Shown here: in pieces, positions 26,009-34,852 of the stretch
Numbering within the stretch: the stretch's first letter is position 1
Layout of the letters: every line of letters starts with the position of its first letter
Source of the DNA: Thermohalobaculum sp038534135
GTDB lineage: Bacteria; Pseudomonadota; Alphaproteobacteria; Rhodobacterales; Rhodobacteraceae
Assembly (NCBI GenBank): GCA_038534135.1
Contig: JBCAXJ010000021.1
Location: forward strand, 4,841-68,840
Direction: 5' to 3'
Length of the DNA: 64,000 nt
Notes under the pieces: model-generated
Told to the model about the DNA's origin: nothing
Database searches by the model: none
What the model saw: the letters and a program-made list of their open reading frames with translations, nothing else
Position numbers and translations under genes: made by a program

Positions 26009-26018
26009 TGGTATGCCA
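26009..26018. promoter_or_regulatory. TGGTATGCCA near-palindrome 2
   Basis: One base different from site 1. Its centre lies 24 bp from the centre of site 1, a little over two helical turns, so dimers could bind side by side. Confidence 0.45.
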
Positions 26019-26085
26019 CGCAATGCGGTCCTTAACTGACTGAAAAAGTGTTTGAATTGACTTCTTAGTGCCGTAAAGTCCCGGC

Positions 26086-26097
26086 GTGGTATACCAC
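26086..26097. promoter_or_regulatory. GTGGTATACCAC palindrome 3
   Basis: Perfect 12-bp palindrome sharing the TGGTATACCA core with site 1. It lies 121 bp before the tctC start and 23 bp after a TTGACT (26057-26062) that could be a -35 element. Binding here could block or control transcription of tctCBA. Confidence 0.55.
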
Positions 26098-26218
26098 ACT
26101 TAACAACCAAATCGGCATAATGTCCGAGAACAAAATTGCGCGGCAAGGCCTGTTCACGAACCGAAAAGTCGCTAGGTTCGCGTCATAAGACTTCGCCGAC
26201 GTATCAGGGAGGATCATA

Positions 26219-27184
26219 ATGGCGCTGAAACACACTCTTGCATTGGTTGCAGGTGCCGCAGCATTTGCCATCGCCGGCTCGGCAATGGCCTGGGAGCCGA
26301 AGAAACCGATCGACTTCGTCATCATGGCCGGCAAGGGCGGCGGCGCCGACAAGATGGCCCGCCTGATGCAGGCGATTGTCGAAGAGAACAACATGGCCAG
26401 CCAGCCGCTGGTCCCGGTCAACAAGTCCGGGGGGTCGGGCGCTGAAGCCCTGCAGCACATGAAGACGGCGAAGGACCCGGATCACACGATCATGGTCACC
26501 CTGAACTCGTTCTTCACCACGCCGCTGCGTCAGCCTGGGCTCGGCGTCGACATCATGGAGTTTGCACCGATCGGTCGGATGGCCGAAGATACGTTCGTGC
26601 TGTGGGTCCACAAGGACGAGGGGGTGAACTCTTTCGACGAATTCCTGGCCGAAGCCAAGAAGCGTGGCAACAAGTGGGTCATGGGCGGAACGGGTAAGAA
26701 CTCGGAAGACAATATCATCACCGATTTCCTGAACTCGAATTACGGCCTCGATATCAAGTACATCCCGTACAAGGGTGGTGGTGCCGTGGCCAAGGACCTG
26801 GCCGGTCAGCAGATCGACAGCTCGGTTAACAACCCGTCGGAAGCTCTGGGCTTCTACGAGTCCGGCGACGTGATCCCGCTTGTCGCATTCACGGACGAAC
26901 GCTTGGCACTCTTTCCCGATACGCCGACGCTGAAGGAACTGGGGGGTGACTTCTCCTACTTCATGCAGCGATCCGTCGTGGGCGCGCCCGGCATGTCGAC
27001 CGATGCACTGGCCTACTACAATGCGCTGTTCCAGACAGTCTTTGATCATGAACAGTGGCAGGGCTACCGCACCAGCAAGGCACTGCTCGGCGACAAGATC
27101 GAAGGTGCTGACCTTATGGCGTACTGGGAAACCCAGCGCGAGCGTCACGAGACGATCCTGAAAGCCTCGGGCGCGATCAACTAA
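26219..27184 (+). CDS. tctC: Tripartite tricarboxylate transporter substrate-binding protein (TctC/Bug family)
   Basis: The 321-residue precursor has a signal peptide (1-24, GSAMAWEP). 'IDFVIMAGKGGGADKMARLM' and 'VPVNKSGGSGAEALQHM' are the two ligand-site blocks of the Bug fold. It binds a carboxylate in the periplasm and hands it to TctAB. The start follows CAGGGAGGATCATA. A perfect palindrome lies just after its stop, before tctB. The dehalogenase upstream suggests a halogenated aromatic acid or amide as substrate, as an inference. Confidence 0.9.
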   Translation: MALKHTLALVAGAAAFAIAGSAMAWEPKKPIDFVIMAGKGGGADKMARLMQAIVEENNMASQPLVPVNKSGGSGAEALQHMKTAKDPDHTIMVTLNSFFTTPLRQPGLGVDIMEFAPIGRMAEDTFVLWVHKDEGVNSFDEFLAEAKKRGNKWVMGGTGKNSEDNIITDFLNSNYGLDIKYIPYKGGGAVAKDLAGQQIDSSVNNPSEALGFYESGDVIPLVAFTDERLALFPDTPTLKELGGDFSYFMQRSVVGAPGMSTDALAYYNALFQTVFDHEQWQGYRTSKALLGDKIEGADLMAYWETQRERHETILKASGAIN

Positions 27185-27191
27185 GACTGCT

Positions 27192-27216
27192 GTAGGGTGC
27201 GCATTGCGCACCCTAC
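27192..27216. repeat. Perfect palindrome, arms GTAGGGTGCGCA
   Basis: Same 12-bp arms as at 13510-13534, with a central T. It starts 8 bp after the tctC stop and lies before tctB. A hairpin here could stabilise the tctC message relative to the membrane-protein genes. Confidence 0.8.
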
Positions 27217-27291
27217 GACGACCGGCGCCATCGGCGCGGTATTGCCCGGATGATCTGGCGGGCCCATCATGACAGCGGGGGATGAACGGGC

Positions 27292-27921
27292 ATGCGGATT
27301 GCCGAGATCATCATGGCAATTGCTCTGGCGGCGCTGTCGCTGGCAATCATGTACAAGGCAGGAGAGCGGCCGACCTGGTCCGGTGAGGCAAGGTTCTCGA
27401 ACGTTGGCTTCGGTGACGACGGTTCACCGCAAGGCGGCTTCTGGCCCTTCTGGGTCTGCGCCATCATGTTCCTGTGCTCGATCTGGGTGCTGGTCAACGG
27501 GATCCTGAAAGTATCTCCACCGGCCAAGTCCGGGGGGCCGTACCTGGATCGGCACGGCGTCAACGTCCTGCTAACAGTCGGGGTACCGGTCTTCCTGTTG
27601 GTGCTGTTGACCGACTACATCAGCATGTACTTTTCGATGGCGATCTTCCTGTTCTACTACCTCTTCGTCCTGGGTCGCCATGGGATCATCCTGTCGTCGG
27701 CAATGGCATTGGTCATGCCGTTCTGGATGTTCCTGTTCTTCGACATCACCATGACGCGCACGCTGCCCAAAGGCACTCTCGCCGTTGAGGACGGTATTTA
27801 CGTGCCGCTGGGCAATTTTTTCCGCTCGCTTGACGGCGCGATGATCGGGTTGTGTTTTTTGGCAGGTGCCGCGGTTCTGGTGGCTGCATCGAGGCTTTCG
27901 AAACGCGGGGAGGATGCGTGA
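27292..27921 (+). CDS. tctB: Tripartite tricarboxylate transporter small membrane protein (TctB family)
   Basis: The 209-residue protein has four to five hydrophobic segments, as is usual for TctB (first near residues 5-20, others at about 52-70, 94-130 and 180-200). Sequence conservation in this family is low. The call rests on topology and on its place between tctC and tctA. Its stop overlaps the tctA start (TGATG). Confidence 0.82.
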   Translation: MRIAEIIMAIALAALSLAIMYKAGERPTWSGEARFSNVGFGDDGSPQGGFWPFWVCAIMFLCSIWVLVNGILKVSPPAKSGGPYLDRHGVNVLLTVGVPVFLLVLLTDYISMYFSMAIFLFYYLFVLGRHGIILSSAMALVMPFWMFLFFDITMTRTLPKGTLAVEDGIYVPLGNFFRSLDGAMIGLCFLAGAAVLVAASRLSKRGEDA

Positions 27922-29501
27922 TGGAGGTCCTTGGGCTTCTCCTTGACGGGATCCTGATCGCGCTGGAGCCGGCCAATCTGCTGATCTGCTTCATAGGGGT
28001 CGTGATCGGCCTTTTCGTTGGTGCGATGCCTGGGCTGGGGTCGGTCAACGGGGTCGCAATCCTGCTGCCGACGATCTTCTTCATCAAGCAGTCGACGGGA
28101 TCCGATGCGGCGCCAATGATCTTTCTGGCGGCGATCTACTACGGTGCGATGTATGGCGGTGCGATCTCGTCCATCATGCTCGGAATACCCGGAGCATCCA
28201 CCGCTGTCGCGACCACATTCGACGGGCGACCGCTGGCGCTGAAAGGCCGGGCCGAGCAGGCGCTCGTCACAGCGGCTCTGGCGTCTTTCATCGGCGGGAC
28301 GATCGCGAACATCTTCTTCACAGGGTTCGCACCGCCACTCGCGTCGGTCGCGCTGAAGTTCGGGAACCCCGAGATCTTCGCACTGATGCTGCTGGCCTTT
28401 GCTACGTTCGTCGGTCTCGGTGGTGACGACATCCCGAAGACGATCATCTCGATCATGCTCGGTCTGGTTTGTGCCTCGATCGGGTTCGACGTGATCGAGG
28501 GTGAACCGCGCCTGCAGTTCTTCGACCTGACCGGGTTTTCGCGGCCTATCAATTTCCTGGTGCTCGCCATTGGTGTCTACGGTGTTGGCGAGATGCTGTG
28601 GACCCTGCACACGACGCGCGGCGACACCGAGATGTCCAAGGCCGATATCTCATTGGACAAGATCAAGGCGGCCGCCGGCAACACGTTCCGCGAGGGCTGG
28701 AAAGGGACCAGCATCGGGTCGAGCCTGGGCTTCTTCGTCGGTATCCTGCCCGCAGCGGGCGCGACGCCGGGCTCGCTGATGTCCTACGGTGTGGCCAAGA
28801 TGACCTCGTCCAAACCACACGAGTTTGGCAAGGGGTCGATCGACGGTGTCGCGGCACCTGAAGCTGCGAACAACTCGGCGTCCACGGGCGCGATGCTGCC
28901 CATGATGACATTGGGAATTCCGGGATCGCCAACCACGGCGGTTCTTTTGACCGGGCTTGTATTGCTCGAGCTTGAACCCGGACCGCGCCTGTTTCAGGAC
29001 CAGCCGGATTTCGTCTGGCCTGTGATCGGGTCCTTCTACATCTCGAATGTAATCGCGGTTCTGGTGAATCTGGCGTTCATTCCGCTGTTCCTGTGGATGC
29101 TGCGGATGCCGTTCACGATCCTGGCGCCGATCATCTTCATTCTTTCGACCGCGGGCGTCTATGCGGCAACTGACTCGATGTTCGATGTCTGGCTGATGTT
29201 CTGGTTCGGGCTGGCGGCGTTCATGTTGCGCATCCTGAACTATCCTTTGGCGCCGGCAGCACTCGCGATCGTCCTGGGCGGCATCACCGAGGCCAAGCTG
29301 CGCCAGTCGCTGCAATGGTCGGACGGCAGTTTCGGCATCTTCTTCAACCCGTTCTTCGACCGCGACGGCTCGGGCAGCACCTACTGGATCGCACCGATCA
29401 TCGCGTGGATTGCGGTGATCCTGATCCTGATGCCGCTGTTCCAGGTGATCAAACGCCGGTTCTTGCGGGGGCCAGCACGCCCATCTCACTGGCAGGGATA
29501 G
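27921..29501 (+). CDS. tctA: Tripartite tricarboxylate transporter large membrane protein (TctA family)
   Basis: The 526-residue, roughly twelve-helix protein contains family blocks 'IGLFVGAMPGLGSVNGVAI', 'GAMYGGAISSIMLGIPG' and 'MLPMMTLGIPGSPTTAVLL'. The paired GIPG loops reflect the internal repeat that forms the transport path. The ATG at 27921 overlaps the tctB stop. The tctC and TctAB set makes a complete secondary carboxylate importer. Confidence 0.92.
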   Translation: MEVLGLLLDGILIALEPANLLICFIGVVIGLFVGAMPGLGSVNGVAILLPTIFFIKQSTGSDAAPMIFLAAIYYGAMYGGAISSIMLGIPGASTAVATTFDGRPLALKGRAEQALVTAALASFIGGTIANIFFTGFAPPLASVALKFGNPEIFALMLLAFATFVGLGGDDIPKTIISIMLGLVCASIGFDVIEGEPRLQFFDLTGFSRPINFLVLAIGVYGVGEMLWTLHTTRGDTEMSKADISLDKIKAAAGNTFREGWKGTSIGSSLGFFVGILPAAGATPGSLMSYGVAKMTSSKPHEFGKGSIDGVAAPEAANNSASTGAMLPMMTLGIPGSPTTAVLLTGLVLLELEPGPRLFQDQPDFVWPVIGSFYISNVIAVLVNLAFIPLFLWMLRMPFTILAPIIFILSTAGVYAATDSMFDVWLMFWFGLAAFMLRILNYPLAPAALAIVLGGITEAKLRQSLQWSDGSFGIFFNPFFDRDGSGSTYWIAPIIAWIAVILILMPLFQVIKRRFLRGPARPSHWQG

Positions 29502-29594
29502 AGATCGCACACACGTTGTACCGCGCACTGCGCTCGGTACTCGCCATTGGCGTGGATGTATGGTTTTCTGTTCGCTCAAGAACGGAGATCCCCC

Positions 29595-31019
29595 ATGCTC
29601 GACACGACTAAGCCGCTTTGGCAGGCCAGCGCCTGTGATCTGGCGGACGCCATTCATAACGGTGAGATTTCCTGTACAGACGCCGTCACGGCAGCAGTCG
29701 CCCGGATGCGCGAGGTCAATGGCGATCTGAACGCCGTGGTCGATGACATGGGTGATGAAGCCGTCGCAGAGGCAGAAGCAATGGATATCGCGTTTGCCGC
29801 GGGAGACGTCGAGCCCGGCGCGTTGTCCGGGGTGCCGATCACGATCAAGGAGAACATCGACCAGGCCGGACGCGCCACGCCGAACGGCGTCGCCGGCTAC
29901 AAAGACGTCATTGGCCCGGACGACGCTCCGTTCGTGAAGAACATGCGCAGCGCGGGTGCGATCGTCATCGGTCGAACGAACACGCCAGAGTTCTCGTTCC
30001 GTGCGACCACGGTGAACGAACTGCATGGCCGGACGAAAAGCCCCTGGAACGACTGGGTGACCTCGGGTGGGTCCTCGGGCGGGGCGTCCTCGGCGGTGAT
30101 GAGCGGCATGGGCGCGATTGCCCATGGCAATGACATTGGCGGGTCGCTGCGCTTTCCGGCCTGGGCAACCGGCGCCGCAACGGTGAAGCCGGGCCTGGGG
30201 CGCACGCCGGCCTACAATCCTTCGGCGCCTGCCGAGCGTGGGCCGTTGGCGCAGATCATGTCCGTTCAGGGTGTTATCTGCCGCGAGGTCCGGGACGTGC
30301 GCCGTGGGATGGAGATCGCGACGCTCTATGATCCGGCCGATCCCTGGCAGGTGCGGATGGCCTTCTACGGTCCACCCGAACCTGCGCCGGTCAGAGTGGC
30401 CTTCACCAAGGAGATGTACGAATTCGATCTGAGCCCGGCCGTATCCGATGCCTTGGACAAGGCAGCCTCGGCGCTGACCGATGCCGGTTACGACGTGGTA
30501 GAGACCGAGGCACCGTTGCTGCGCGAAGCAGCCGAGGAGGCCAACCGATGCCTGTTCGGCGAAACCATCGAATTGATGGGCGATCAGATTGAGGAACACG
30601 GATCCGAAGCGATCCGAAACATCTTCCAGAGTTATGCGGAATTGTTCGATCCCTACATGGGTTTGGAGCGTACGAAAGCTATGGCGCGCCGCTCGAAGTA
30701 CGTCCGCGCATGGACGATGTTCCTGGATGAGTATCCGTTGGTCCTGACACCCTTCATGCCGACGCTGCCGTTCAAGTGGAATCGTGATGAAGAGGGGCTC
30801 GAAGGTGTGCGCGAAGTCCTTGGCGCCGCCATCTGGTCCTATTCGATGAACTTCCTGGGCTTGCCCGCCGGGAACGTGGCCGCGCATTTCGCCGATGGTT
30901 TGCCAGTCGGTGTCCAGATCGTCGGGCGCCGGTTCCGCGAGGACATGATCCTGGATGCTTGCGAAGCGATCGAAGATCGCACCGGTATCATGGCCGAGCG
31001 ATTGTTCTCACGCGGATAG
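29595..31019 (+). CDS. Amidase-signature family amidase
   Basis: The 474-residue enzyme has the Ser-cisSer-Lys triad: Lys in 'SGVPITIKENIDQAG', and the two serines in 'SGGSSGGASSAV' and 'GNDIGGSLRFPA'. It hydrolyses a linear amide to carboxylate and ammonia. The ATG at 29595 follows CGGAGATC. It lies 93 bp after tctA on the same strand, so an imported amide or acid is a plausible substrate. Its 3' end overlaps the convergent YbaK gene by 12 bp. Confidence 0.88.
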   Translation: MLDTTKPLWQASACDLADAIHNGEISCTDAVTAAVARMREVNGDLNAVVDDMGDEAVAEAEAMDIAFAAGDVEPGALSGVPITIKENIDQAGRATPNGVAGYKDVIGPDDAPFVKNMRSAGAIVIGRTNTPEFSFRATTVNELHGRTKSPWNDWVTSGGSSGGASSAVMSGMGAIAHGNDIGGSLRFPAWATGAATVKPGLGRTPAYNPSAPAERGPLAQIMSVQGVICREVRDVRRGMEIATLYDPADPWQVRMAFYGPPEPAPVRVAFTKEMYEFDLSPAVSDALDKAASALTDAGYDVVETEAPLLREAAEEANRCLFGETIELMGDQIEEHGSEAIRNIFQSYAELFDPYMGLERTKAMARRSKYVRAWTMFLDEYPLVLTPFMPTLPFKWNRDEEGLEGVREVLGAAIWSYSMNFLGLPAGNVAAHFADGLPVGVQIVGRRFREDMILDACEAIEDRTGIMAERLFSRG

Positions 31020-31478
31020 CTTTGCTACTTTGGCGCCTGTCGCTTTGACAAGTGCTTCGGGCGTGATTTCAAACACCGCGTCGGGCGCCCCTGCGGCGGC
31101 CCAGACCGTCGGCAGCGCGATCAAAGTCTCGTCGATCCAGATCTCTGGAGGTTCGAGATGGCCGATCGGCGAGACGCCACCAATCGCAAAGCCTGTCCGC
31201 GCGCGAACCTCATTGGCGTCGGCTCGGCCCAAGGGTTCTCCGATCACCTGTGCCGCCAGATCCATATCGACTTTATTGGCACCGGAGACGAGCAACAGCA
31301 GCAGGTCACCGCTGTCGCGACTTTGAAACACAAGCGATTTTACGATTTGCGAGATGTCGCATCCGCAGGCGGCAGCCGCATCTTCGGCGGTGCGGGTGCT
31401 CTCATCCATGCGCTTTACCGTGATGTCGAGGCCCAACTCGGCAGCCGCACGTTCGACGCGTCTGACCGATTTGCTCAT
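31008..31478 (-). CDS. YbaK/EbsC-family aminoacyl-tRNA deacylase-like protein
   Basis: The 156-residue protein matches the YbaK/ProX editing-domain fold. 'CGCDISQIVKSLVFQ' carries the conserved Lys, and 'TGFAIGGVSPIGH' the GxxxP substrate loop. Members clear mischarged tRNA (for example Cys- or Ala-tRNA-Pro). It shares the - strand with the Lrp gene 6 bp upstream, so the two may be co-transcribed. Confidence 0.85.
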   Translation of the reverse strand: MSKSVRRVERAAAELGLDITVKRMDESTRTAEDAAAACGCDISQIVKSLVFQSRDSGDLLLLLVSGANKVDMDLAAQVIGEPLGRADANEVRARTGFAIGGVSPIGHLEPPEIWIDETLIALPTVWAAAGAPDAVFEITPEALVKATGAKVAKLSA

Positions 31479-31484
31479 CTGTGA

Positions 31485-31985
31485 TCAGATGTTCTCGGCA
31501 GCCAGGTGATCACTGTACTCGAAGGGCACGCCGGGCTCGGTCTTGTCCGAGCGTATCACCAGAGACGTCTTGACGTTCGAGACGTTCTCAAGCGCGAGCA
31601 GCTCATCGGTCAGGAAGGTTTGAAACGTCAACAGGTTCGGCGCCACGCATTTCAGCAGAAAGTCGATCTCGCCGTTCAACATGTGGCACTCGCGGATCAG
31701 CGGCCAACCCTTGCACTGGGTCTCGAACGCTTCCAGATCGGCACCCGCCTGACTTTTCAGGCTGACCATAGCAAAGACAGTCACTTCGTAACCCAGCGCG
31801 CGCCCGTTCAACCGCGCGTGATAGCCTTCGATCAGCCCGGTTTCTTCCAACGCGCGGACGCGGCGCAGACAGGGAGGCGCGGATATTCCGACCCGCCGCG
31901 AGAGCTCGACATTCGTCATCCGGCCATCGCCCTGAAGTTCGGCGAGAATCTTCCGGTCAATAAGGTCGAGCTTCAAGCCTGCCAT
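31485..31985 (-). CDS. Lrp/AsnC-family transcriptional regulator
   Basis: The 166-residue protein has an N-terminal AsnC helix-turn-helix ('LDRKILAELQGDGR'-like start, 'NVELSRRVGISAPPCLRRVR'). The C-terminal RAM ligand domain follows ('GYEVTVFAMVSL', 'VSNVKTSLVIR'). Members sense amino acids. It is divergent from the ELM1-family gene, whose promoter it may share. Confidence 0.88.
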   Translation of the reverse strand: MAGLKLDLIDRKILAELQGDGRMTNVELSRRVGISAPPCLRRVRALEETGLIEGYHARLNGRALGYEVTVFAMVSLKSQAGADLEAFETQCKGWPLIRECHMLNGEIDFLLKCVAPNLLTFQTFLTDELLALENVSNVKTSLVIRSDKTEPGVPFEYSDHLAAENI

Positions 31986-32126
31986 CAGGTGTCCTGTCGG
32001 TTATAGTTTTTCATGTGCTGCCCGGCGTGACCCGCCCCGCGGCCAAGGGGTTCTGGCAAATGTCTACGTTTGGCGGTAGTGAAAAGCAAGATTGTTGCTC
32101 GCTCGCGCAATGATTGGAAAGATCGC

Positions 32127-33110
32127 ATGACGAAGGCGACAGAAATTTGGGTTTTGACCGATGGTCGAGCCGGGAACGAGGTCCAGGCGCTGGCACTGGC
32201 CGAGGCCGTCGCGCGGCGCAGGCCGGGCCGGATCACGGTCAAGCGAACCCCGCTGAAACGCTGGGCAAGCTGGGTGCCTGCGGCGGTCTCTTCCAGGCTG
32301 GGCGCGTCAAAAGGCGGTTGGCCGTTCATTGGGATCGAAGACGGTGCTTCGCCGCTGGCGTGGCCATGGCCTGGGTTGATCATATCAGCGGGGCGCAGGG
32401 TTGCGCCGATCTCCGCGGCGCTCCGAAAGCTGCACGGTATTCCTGCGGTGCACCTGCTCGACCCCGAGGTTCCCAAGACCGCATTTGATGCCGTTGTCGT
32501 GCCGCGCCATGACAACAAGTCCGGAGCGAACATAATCCCGTCGCTGGGTGCGCTCAGCCGACACAACAGTCAGTCTCTCGACGCCGCGGCGGCGTCCTGG
32601 CGCTGTCCGATGGCGGGTCTGAAATTGCCGCGTCTCGCCGTTCTGATCGGCGGTCCCAGCCGGTCGGCCGACTTCACTGACGAGGATGCGCAGCGCCTCA
32701 TCCTCGCGCTCGACAGTCTGGCCAATCGGTTCGGCTTGATGATTACCGCCTCCCGGCGCACGCCCGAGGCGATTGTCGCGCGACTGCGCGATGCGCTGGC
32801 GGACAGAGCGTTCATCTGGGCGGGTGAGACGGACGGATCAAATCCGTATCCGGGGCTGCTCGGGCCCGCCGTTGCGGTCGTTGTCACCGAGGATTCGGTC
32901 AACATGGCATCCGAGGCCGCATCGACCGGGAAGCCCGTGCACATATTCCCGATCACCCGGGTCGCGCCAAAGCTTGCGCAGTTCCACGCGGATCTGCGGG
33001 ACTATGGTGCGACACAGCGTTTTACGGGAGAGATCCGGCACTGGAGCTACCAGCCACTGGCCGAGGCCGACCGCGTGGCAAAAGACTTGATCCGGCGCAG
33101 CGTGATCTAA
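32127..33110 (+). CDS. Mitochondrial fission ELM1-family protein (DUF1022)
   Basis: The 327-residue protein opens with 'IWVLTDGRAGNEVQALALAE', the signature of the ELM1/DUF1022 family common in alphaproteobacteria. 'VVTEDSVNMASEAASTGKPVH' near the C-terminus recalls the donor-binding half of GT-B glycosyltransferases. Bacterial function is not established. The ATG at 32127 is chosen over an upstream TTG (32070). Its stop lies 3 bp from the convergent yidD stop. Confidence 0.8.
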   Translation: MTKATEIWVLTDGRAGNEVQALALAEAVARRRPGRITVKRTPLKRWASWVPAAVSSRLGASKGGWPFIGIEDGASPLAWPWPGLIISAGRRVAPISAALRKLHGIPAVHLLDPEVPKTAFDAVVVPRHDNKSGANIIPSLGALSRHNSQSLDAAAASWRCPMAGLKLPRLAVLIGGPSRSADFTDEDAQRLILALDSLANRFGLMITASRRTPEAIVARLRDALADRAFIWAGETDGSNPYPGLLGPAVAVVVTEDSVNMASEAASTGKPVHIFPITRVAPKLAQFHADLRDYGATQRFTGEIRHWSYQPLAEADRVAKDLIRRSVI

Positions 33111-33113
33111 GCT

Positions 33114-33347
33114 CTATTCGGGGTCCGAGCCGGGAACGGGATCGTAGCCGGACCCACCCCCAGGGCGGCAGCGTGCGATCCTGCGCACCATCAGCCACGT
33201 CCCGCGAAAGGCTCCGTGGCGTTCGAGAGCCTCGAGCGCGTATTCCGAACAGGTCGGTGCGAACCGGCAATTGCGCCCGACCCATGGGCTTCCGACAAGG
33301 CGATAAGCCCGTATCGGCAGCGCGACAATTCGGGCGAGCGGACTCAT
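33114..33347 (-). CDS. yidD: Membrane protein insertion efficiency factor YidD
   Basis: The 77-residue protein has the YidD core 'CRFAPTCSEYALEALERHG' and 'RCRPGGGSGYDPVP'. It helps YidC-dependent insertion at the inner membrane. It overlaps rnpA by 4 nt in the conserved order rpmH-rnpA-yidD. The cluster stops here: yidC does not follow, and the convergent ELM1-family gene lies beyond. Confidence 0.93.
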   Translation of the reverse strand: MSPLARIVALPIRAYRLVGSPWVGRNCRFAPTCSEYALEALERHGAFRGTWLMVRRIARCRPGGGSGYDPVPGSDPE

Positions 33348-33721
33348 GCAGCACCGCGCTCACGCGCCGCTGGCGCATGAATACGCTCGAGACAGTCTTC
33401 GAGATCCGAAAGAAGCTTGGTGAACGGACGCGAGGCCGTCGTTTCCGGACGACCGATCAGAACGTAGTCCCACCCTGTCTTTCCGGCCCTTGGCAGAACG
33501 TCCGATGCAACAGCGCGCAACCGACGCTTCGCGCGATTGCGGGCTACAGCATTTCCAACTTTTTTCGAACATGTGAAGCCGACGCGAACCTCATCGTCTG
33601 GGGCTTCGTCAGCTCCGCGTTGGCGGGCTTGAAGGTTCAGACCCTTGGATCCGGCGCGCCGGGCGCGGGAACAGGCCAGGAAGTCCCGGCGCGTCTTGAG
33701 AACGGTCAGCGACCGTGCCAT
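33344..33721 (-). CDS. rnpA: Ribonuclease P protein component
   Basis: The 125-residue basic protein has the RNR motif region 'SKKVGNAVARNRAKRRLRAV' that contacts the P RNA. It matures tRNA 5' ends together with the RNA subunit. It lies between rpmH and yidD, as in most bacteria. Confidence 0.93.
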   Translation of the reverse strand: MARSLTVLKTRRDFLACSRARRAGSKGLNLQARQRGADEAPDDEVRVGFTCSKKVGNAVARNRAKRRLRAVASDVLPRAGKTGWDYVLIGRPETTASRPFTKLLSDLEDCLERIHAPAARERGAA

Positions 33722-33735
33722 GGAGCCCAGGAGGA

Positions 33736-33870
33736 TCAGGCCGAGAGTTTCTTGCGACCCTTGACCCGGCGGCGGTTCAGGATCTTGCGGCCATTTTTCG
33801 TAGCCATCCGGCTGCGGAATCCATGACGGGCCTTGCGAACGCGGTTCGACGGCTGAAAGGTGCGCTTCAT
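33736..33870 (-). CDS. rpmH: 50S ribosomal protein L34
   Basis: The 44-residue basic protein MKRTFQPSNRVRKARHGF... is a full-length, typical L34 of the large ribosomal subunit. The start at 33870 follows GGGAGAAGCGAAG on the - strand. First gene of rpmH-rnpA-yidD; its promoter must lie in 33871-34114. Confidence 0.96.
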   Translation of the reverse strand: MKRTFQPSNRVRKARHGFRSRMATKNGRKILNRRRVKGRKKLSA

Positions 33871-34114
33871 CTTCGCTTCTCCCGGGCCGGTCGGACCTGC
33901 CCTCATCGGTGCGGCGCGGAGCCTCGCGCCAGCCAAATCAATAAGAGACGGGCGGATACCGCCAAGAACCTTGTGAGTCAACGGCCCATTCGGTGCTGAG
34001 ATGTATGTTTCACTCGGCGCACGATGGATCAAGCCGACGTGATGCCACTGGCGCCGGGGCCCTCACCGCTCAATATGGCGTCATGTCATCAAATCATTAT
34101 TCCAGGAGATGCTC

Positions 34115-34852
34115 ATGCCCAGCGATCAGGCGCCCGTCGCCATGACGCAGAAAAACGCTTTCGCCCGGTATCTGCCGATCACTTTGATTGCGATCGGTGC
34201 GATTGCGGCGATCATCGTTGCGCGCGATTACCTGAGCTTCGAGGCACTGGCGGCGAATTACGAGGGCCTTCAGGCATGGCAGGCGCAGAACCGGATCCTG
34301 TCTGTTGTCGTCTTTTGCGCCGTGTATGTCCTGGCGGTCGCGTTATCCGTACCCGGCGCGATCTGGCTGACCCTGATCGGCGGCTTCCTGTTTGGAACAG
34401 TCGCCGGGACGGCGCTGGTCGTCGCATCGGCGACCGCTGGTGCACTGCTGATTTTCCTCGCAGCGCGCACGGCTCTGGGCGACGGCTTGCGGGCGCGGGC
34501 CGGGCCATGGCTTGCGCGGATGGAAGACGGATTCCGGAGCGGTGAGATCAGCTACCTCCTGATCATGCGGCTTGTCCCGGCGGTGCCGTTTTTCATCGCC
34601 AACCTGGCTCCGGCGTTTCTGGGTGCGCGGACATGGACGTTTCTGTGGACGACGCTCGTTGGCATCATTCCAGGCACGCTGGTCTTCATCTCGATCGGCG
34701 CGGGCCTGGGCGAACAGCTATCGCAGGGGACGCCGCCGAACCTCGGCGTCATCTTCCAGTGGCACATCCTGGGGCCGCTGCTCGGTTTGGCCGCGTTGGC
34801 CGCACTGCCGCTGATCCTGAAGGCAACCGGTCTTCTGAAGGCGAAGTCATGA
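34115..34852 (+). CDS. TVP38/TMEM64-family (DedA-like) membrane protein
   Basis: The 245-residue protein has about five to six hydrophobic segments. The family core is 'LTLIGGFLFGTVAGTALV' followed by 'MRLVPAVPFFIANLAPAFL' and 'GIIPGTLVFISIGAGLG'. The start at 34115 is preferred over the ATG at 34109 because CCAGGAG then has normal spacing. The flavoprotein gene overlaps its stop by 4 nt, a pairing seen in many bacteria. Confidence 0.87.
   Translation: MPSDQAPVAMTQKNAFARYLPITLIAIGAIAAIIVARDYLSFEALAANYEGLQAWQAQNRILSVVVFCAVYVLAVALSVPGAIWLTLIGGFLFGTVAGTALVVASATAGALLIFLAARTALGDGLRARAGPWLARMEDGFRSGEISYLLIMRLVPAVPFFIANLAPAFLGARTWTFLWTTLVGIIPGTLVFISIGAGLGEQLSQGTPPNLGVIFQWHILGPLLGLAALAALPLILKATGLLKAKS

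Noticed and set aside
28650..30887. A 745-codon open frame on the - strand opposite tctA and the amidase gene
   Set aside because: It covers two well-supported genes in antisense and has no protein family; a high-GC artefact.
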